Shown in pieces: positions 60,708-64,000 of a stretch of 64,000 nucleotides of DNA. Origin of the DNA: Bradymonas sp963697525 (GTDB taxonomy: Bacteria; Myxococcota_A; Bradymonadia; Bradymonadales; Bradymonadaceae). The translations under genes and the position numbers were made by a program. The stretch is taken from contig OY969087.1 in the NCBI GenBank assembly GCA_963697525.1, positions 3,720,001 through 3,784,000 on the forward strand, in the 5' to 3' direction. Below the pieces are notes generated by a model that was not told where the DNA came from, did no database searches, and was given only the letters and a program-made list of their open reading frames with translations. Numbering within the stretch: the stretch's first letter is position 1; every line of letters begins with the position of its first letter.

Positions 60708-61934
60708 GTGACATATCGACTCATCCTCAAACGCTACCTCATCATCGGTGCGATTACCGGATTTGCCGGTCTTGGGCTGGCCGGCAGCGCCGGCTGCTCG
60801 AGTTCGTCGTCGCCCGAGGCCACCTCCCCCTCCAATCAGGCGCATGCGGCCGAGGGGGGCGCCGAGAAGGGCGACGACCACCACGACGCGACCCCCGGCC
60901 AGGTCCACCTGAGCTCCGAGGCCGTCAAACAAGCAGGCATCAAAGTGGCCACGGCAAACGGCGGCAGCCTGCGCGACGGTGTCTCGGCGACCGCCATGGT
61001 CGAGCATGACATCGACCGCTTGGCGCATGTCTCGCCGCTGGTCGCCGGGCAGATCGTCGACATCCGCGCCTCGCTGGGAGAGCGGGTCGAGAAGGGCCAG
61101 ACGCTCGCCGTGATGCGCAGCGTCGAGCTCGGCGAGGCCCGCGCCGCCGTCCAGGAGGCCAGGGCGGCCGAAGACGTCGCACGCCAGAACTTCGAGCGCG
61201 AGCAGAAGCTGGTCGAGAAGGGCATCGCCTCCAAGCGCGCGCTTCTGGAGTCCCAGGGCACCTATGAGAAGGCCAAGGCGCGGCTGCAGGCAGCCGGAGC
61301 CCGCCTCAGGACCTTGGGCGTGTCGGGAGGCAGCGGGCCATCCTACCCGCTCAGGAGCCCCTTCGGGGCCACGATCATCGAGCAGCACGCCTCGCTGGGC
61401 GAGACCAAAGACCCGGGGCAGGAACTCTTCGTCGTGGCTGATCAGAGCAAGGTGTGGGTCATCGGCCAGGTTGCCGAGACCGACGCCTACCTCGTCAAAC
61501 CGGGCATGAACGCCCTGGTCACCCTCGACGCCTATCCCGGTCGCACCTGGAAGGGCACCGTCGATTGGATCGCCAGCACCATCGATCCCAAGACGCGCCT
61601 GCTGTCGGTGCGTGTGGAGTTGGATAACCCCAAAAACAAAGTCAAGCCGGGGATGTTCGGCACCGTCGAGCTGTCGGCGGCGGATTCGAAGCGCAACGTG
61701 GCCCTGGTCCCGGTCGACGCCGTTCAGGACATCAACGGTAAGAAGGTGGTGTTCGTCCCCGGCGACGAGACCGGCGCGTTCGCCGCGCTCCCCGTTCAAT
61801 TGGGCAGCGAATCCGGCGGACTGGTCGAAGTGCTCCACGGCCTGAAGCCCGGCGCCAAGCTCGTCACCCAGGGCGCCTTCGACCTCAAGGCGACGCTGAC
61901 GGCCCGCGGACGAAGCGCCGGACATCACGACTGA
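60708..61934 (+). CDS. Membrane-fusion protein of metal RND pump (CzcB/CusB-like)
   Basis: 408 residues from GTG 60708, AGGGA upstream. Lipoprotein signal with SAGC at ~27-30, then a His-containing spacer (AHAAEGGAEKGDDHHDA, ~45-61) that could bind metal. MFP body: SPLVAGQIVDIRASLGERVE (lipoyl half), coiled-coil ARAAVQEARAAEDVARQNFE, barrel SPFGATIIEQHASLGETKDP, WVIGQVAETDAYLVKPGM, and membrane-proximal VPVDAVQDINGKKVVFV. It links the TolC channel to the RND pump. Gap of 110 bases to the RND gene. No Met-rich CusB motif is evident, so the cation may be divalent. Confidence 0.93.
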   Translation: MTYRLILKRYLIIGAITGFAGLGLAGSAGCSSSSSPEATSPSNQAHAAEGGAEKGDDHHDATPGQVHLSSEAVKQAGIKVATANGGSLRDGVSATAMVEHDIDRLAHVSPLVAGQIVDIRASLGERVEKGQTLAVMRSVELGEARAAVQEARAAEDVARQNFEREQKLVEKGIASKRALLESQGTYEKAKARLQAAGARLRTLGVSGGSGPSYPLRSPFGATIIEQHASLGETKDPGQELFVVADQSKVWVIGQVAETDAYLVKPGMNALVTLDAYPGRTWKGTVDWIASTIDPKTRLLSVRVELDNPKNKVKPGMFGTVELSAADSKRNVALVPVDAVQDINGKKVVFVPGDETGAFAALPVQLGSESGGLVEVLHGLKPGAKLVTQGAFDLKATLTARGRSAGHHD

Positions 61935-62044
61935 ATCGTTCGATCCGTTTGGATATCTGAGCCCCCAACGCCTCGCAACCAACGCTCGGCACCTCCCCCA
62001 GGCGGGAAGATGTCGCGAGTAGCAACTCACTTCGGTCCCGAGTT

Positions 62045-64000
62045 ATGATTGACAAACTCATCGCAGCCGCACTTCGAAATCGCCTGCTCGTCCTGGTGCT
62101 CACCCTGGGCGTGCTGGGCATGGGCTACTGGTCGTTTCGCCAGGTGCCGGTGGACTCGTTTCCGGACGCCACGCCCACGATGGTCCAGGTGTTTACGGCC
62201 GCTCCGGGCCTGTCGCCGGTCGATGTCGAAAAGCAGATCAGCTACCCCATCGAGATCTCGATGTACGGGCTGCCGGGCCTCGATCGCGTCCAGTCGACGT
62301 CGGTCTTCGGGCTAAGCCGGGTCAATATCTACTTCGAAGACGGCACCGACTACTTTTTCGCCCGGCGCCTGGTCACCGAGCGACTGTCGAAGGCTAAGAG
62401 CGCCATCCCCGGGGGACTTGGGGAGCCCGAGCTCGGCCCGATGACCACCGGCCTGGGCCAGATCATGATGTACGTAGTGCGCGACAAGAAGGGCGGCGAG
62501 GACTACTCGCTGACCGACCTGCGCACCGCCCAGGACTGGATCGTCAAGCCCATGTTGCGCACCACGCCCGACGTCACCGGGGTGCTGTCGGTAGGCGGCC
62601 ACGAAAAGCAGTACCAGGTGCGTCTGGATCTGCAAAAGATGCTGGCGCGTGAGATCAGCGTCCAAGACGTCTTCGATGCTCTCAAGTCCAACAACCGCAA
62701 CGTGGGGGCTTCCTTTCTGGAGCGAGGTGGCGAGGAGTACATCATCCGCGGCTATGGATGGATCGATCCCGGCGAGAAGGGGCTCGAGGACATCGCCGAT
62801 ATCGTGCTGCGCGAGCATGAAGGCTCGCCGGTGTATATCTCCGATGTGGCCGAGGTGACCTATGGGCGGGCCATCCGCCGAGGCGCGTTGGTCGCGCAGG
62901 GAGATGAAGGGGTGGGTGGCTTCATCATGAAGCTCATCGGCACCAACTCCGAGGAAGTGCTGCAAAACGTCAATACGAAAATCGCCACCATCAACAAGGC
63001 GCTGCCCGACGGCATGGAGATCAAGCCGTTTTACTCGCAGGCGCAGCTCGTCGAAAAGGCGATCGGCACCGTCAAGGACGCGCTCCTCGAGGGCTCGATC
63101 TTGGTGCTGATCTTTTTGTACCTATTCATGGGTAACCTGCGCTCGACGCTCATCGTGATCGTGACGCTGCCGTTCTCGGCGCTGATCGCCTTTATCGGCA
63201 TGCGCGGCGTTGGTCTGTCGGCCAACCTGATGAGTCTGGGAGGCCTGGCCATCGGTATCGGCATGATGGTCGACGGCGCGGTTGTCGTCATCGAGAATAT
63301 ATTCAGACACCTGGAAGAGCGCGCCGAGGACGAGCACCTATCGATGGTGCGCCTGGCCCGCGAGGCCACTCAAGAGGTGGGCCGGCCGGTACTCTTCTCC
63401 ATTAGCATCATCATCATCGTCTTCTTGCCGCTGTTCACCCTGCAGGGCGTCGAGGGTAAGCTGTTCAGCCCGATGGCCTATACCATTAGTTTTGCGCTCA
63501 TCGGCGCGCTGATTCTGGCCCTGACGATGGTGCCCGTGCTGGCGAGCTATGCCTTCAAGTTGGGGGATGCCCACGGCGAGCCCAGGCTCGTCATGGCCCT
63601 CAAAAAAGTGTACGTGCCGCTGGTCGAGGTGGCCGTCGTCCACAAGAAGAAGGTGTTGGCCCTCGCGGTGCTCGCCTTCGTCGCCAGCCTGGGGCTGTTT
63701 CCGCTGCTGGGAAGCGAGTTTGTGCCCACCCTGCGCGAGGGCACGCTGGTCGTGCGCTCCGTGCTGCCGGCGTCGGCCAACTTGAAGACCGCCATCGAAT
63801 ACAGCAAACGCGAGGAGCGCGCCATTGGGGGGTTGCCCGAGGTCACCGGGGTGTACTCGCGCGTCGGCCGCGCCGAGGTCGGCGGCGACCCCGAGCCGGT
63901 CAACGTCGTCTTCTCGGTGGTCAACCTCGAGCCCCTGGACAAGTGGGAGAGCGGTCGAAGCTACGAAGAACTCGAGTCGGCGGTCGCCGAGCGCATCGAA
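62045..64000 (+). CDS. Heavy-metal RND efflux pump, CzcA/CusA type, N-terminal 652 residues (runs off window)
   Basis: ATG 62045; the frame is open to the window end (652 residues of ~1030-1050). MIDKLIAAALRNRLLVLVLT with TM1, the CzcA family PDATPTMVQVFTAAPGLSP, VEKQISYPIEISMYGLPGL, and TM2-TM6 in ~340-530. TM4 carries the proton-relay region GGLAIGIGMMVDGAVVVIEN (~399-418), with DGAVV as in CzcA/ZneA-like pumps; CusA has DAAIV. This suggests divalent rather than monovalent cations. Periplasmic large loop visible (PTLREGTLVVRSVLPASA). It closes the efflux operon begun at 59332; further genes may follow. Confidence 0.95.
   Translation, partial: MIDKLIAAALRNRLLVLVLTLGVLGMGYWSFRQVPVDSFPDATPTMVQVFTAAPGLSPVDVEKQISYPIEISMYGLPGLDRVQSTSVFGLSRVNIYFEDGTDYFFARRLVTERLSKAKSAIPGGLGEPELGPMTTGLGQIMMYVVRDKKGGEDYSLTDLRTAQDWIVKPMLRTTPDVTGVLSVGGHEKQYQVRLDLQKMLAREISVQDVFDALKSNNRNVGASFLERGGEEYIIRGYGWIDPGEKGLEDIADIVLREHEGSPVYISDVAEVTYGRAIRRGALVAQGDEGVGGFIMKLIGTNSEEVLQNVNTKIATINKALPDGMEIKPFYSQAQLVEKAIGTVKDALLEGSILVLIFLYLFMGNLRSTLIVIVTLPFSALIAFIGMRGVGLSANLMSLGGLAIGIGMMVDGAVVVIENIFRHLEERAEDEHLSMVRLAREATQEVGRPVLFSISIIIIVFLPLFTLQGVEGKLFSPMAYTISFALIGALILALTMVPVLASYAFKLGDAHGEPRLVMALKKVYVPLVEVAVVHKKKVLALAVLAFVASLGLFPLLGSEFVPTLREGTLVVRSVLPASANLKTAIEYSKREERAIGGLPEVTGVYSRVGRAEVGGDPEPVNVVFSVVNLEPLDKWESGRSYEELESAVAERIE

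Overview
The window is GC-rich, densely coded bacterial chromosome with a predatory or myxobacterial-type deltaproteobacterial flavour. Evidence for this is the many Ser/Thr kinases fused to other signalling domains, lipoproteins with Asp/Ala-rich linkers after the lipobox, a MopE-like Cys/Asp motif, thrombospondin type-3 repeats, and a protease ending in a MYXO-CTERM-like tail. I infer a member of the Myxococcota/Bradymonadales neighbourhood. That placement is inference, not a search result.

Layout. 1-1001 (minus): lptE-like lipoprotein then holA (cut by the window edge). 1250-8199 (plus): hybrid histidine kinase, rpsT, FtsH, a CvpA-like protein and a small protein, with one minus-strand lipoprotein at 4080-4703. 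8287-11158 (minus): a zinc-ribbon pseudokinase with a membrane anchor and TPR tail. 11504-16804: YhbY, a Sua5/YciO-type protein, a beta-propeller lipoprotein, DoxX, YihY and an acyl-CoA-ligase-like enzyme. 17022-22451: a 1809-residue Ser/Thr kinase-ATPase-GAF-GAF-diguanylate cyclase. 22516-24293: a secreted repeat protein, a large unexplained inverted-repeat element, and a small gene with a Fur-like box. 24294-29788: a glutaredoxin-like lipoprotein and a TRAP transporter operon (TatT, DctP, DctQ, DctM) whose DctQ carries a Gly-Phe repeat insertion. 30149-34857: a PAF-acetylhydrolase-like lipoprotein, an RNA-polymerase-alpha-CTD/sigma-4/winged-helix protein and a YfcE-type phosphodiesterase. 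34914-36330: a RAYT transposase between two REP-like hairpins. 36431-50316: lipoprotein, flavoprotein plus ferredoxin pair, hybrid kinase, two tandem alpha/beta hydrolases, a chemoreceptor-like protein with a response regulator, a receiver-kinase fusion and a secreted protease. 50375-52940: a RegB/RegA-like redox two-component pair and a TlpA-like thioredoxin. 52970-64000: a metal-efflux island.

The metal island is the most interesting system. A BlaI/MecI-type repressor and two BlaR1-type M56 membrane proteases, both without any visible antibiotic-sensor domain, surround a P1B-4-like metal ATPase and a TolC/MFP/RND tripartite pump. I find six copies of one operator pattern, TACTAY-N5-RTAGTA (0-2 mismatches), in the three promoter regions (repressor, ATPase, TolC). 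In two of these, the first operator half-site is the -10 box. This suggests that a protease-triggered derepression circuit, known from beta-lactam resistance, has been wired to heavy-metal export here.

Caution: five genes show single-base reading-frame breaks (rpsT, the small gene at 7937, the pseudokinase, the second alpha/beta hydrolase and the chemoreceptor-like gene). One is in the near-universal ribosomal protein S20, so uncorrected indel errors in the assembly are the likely explanation for most of them.
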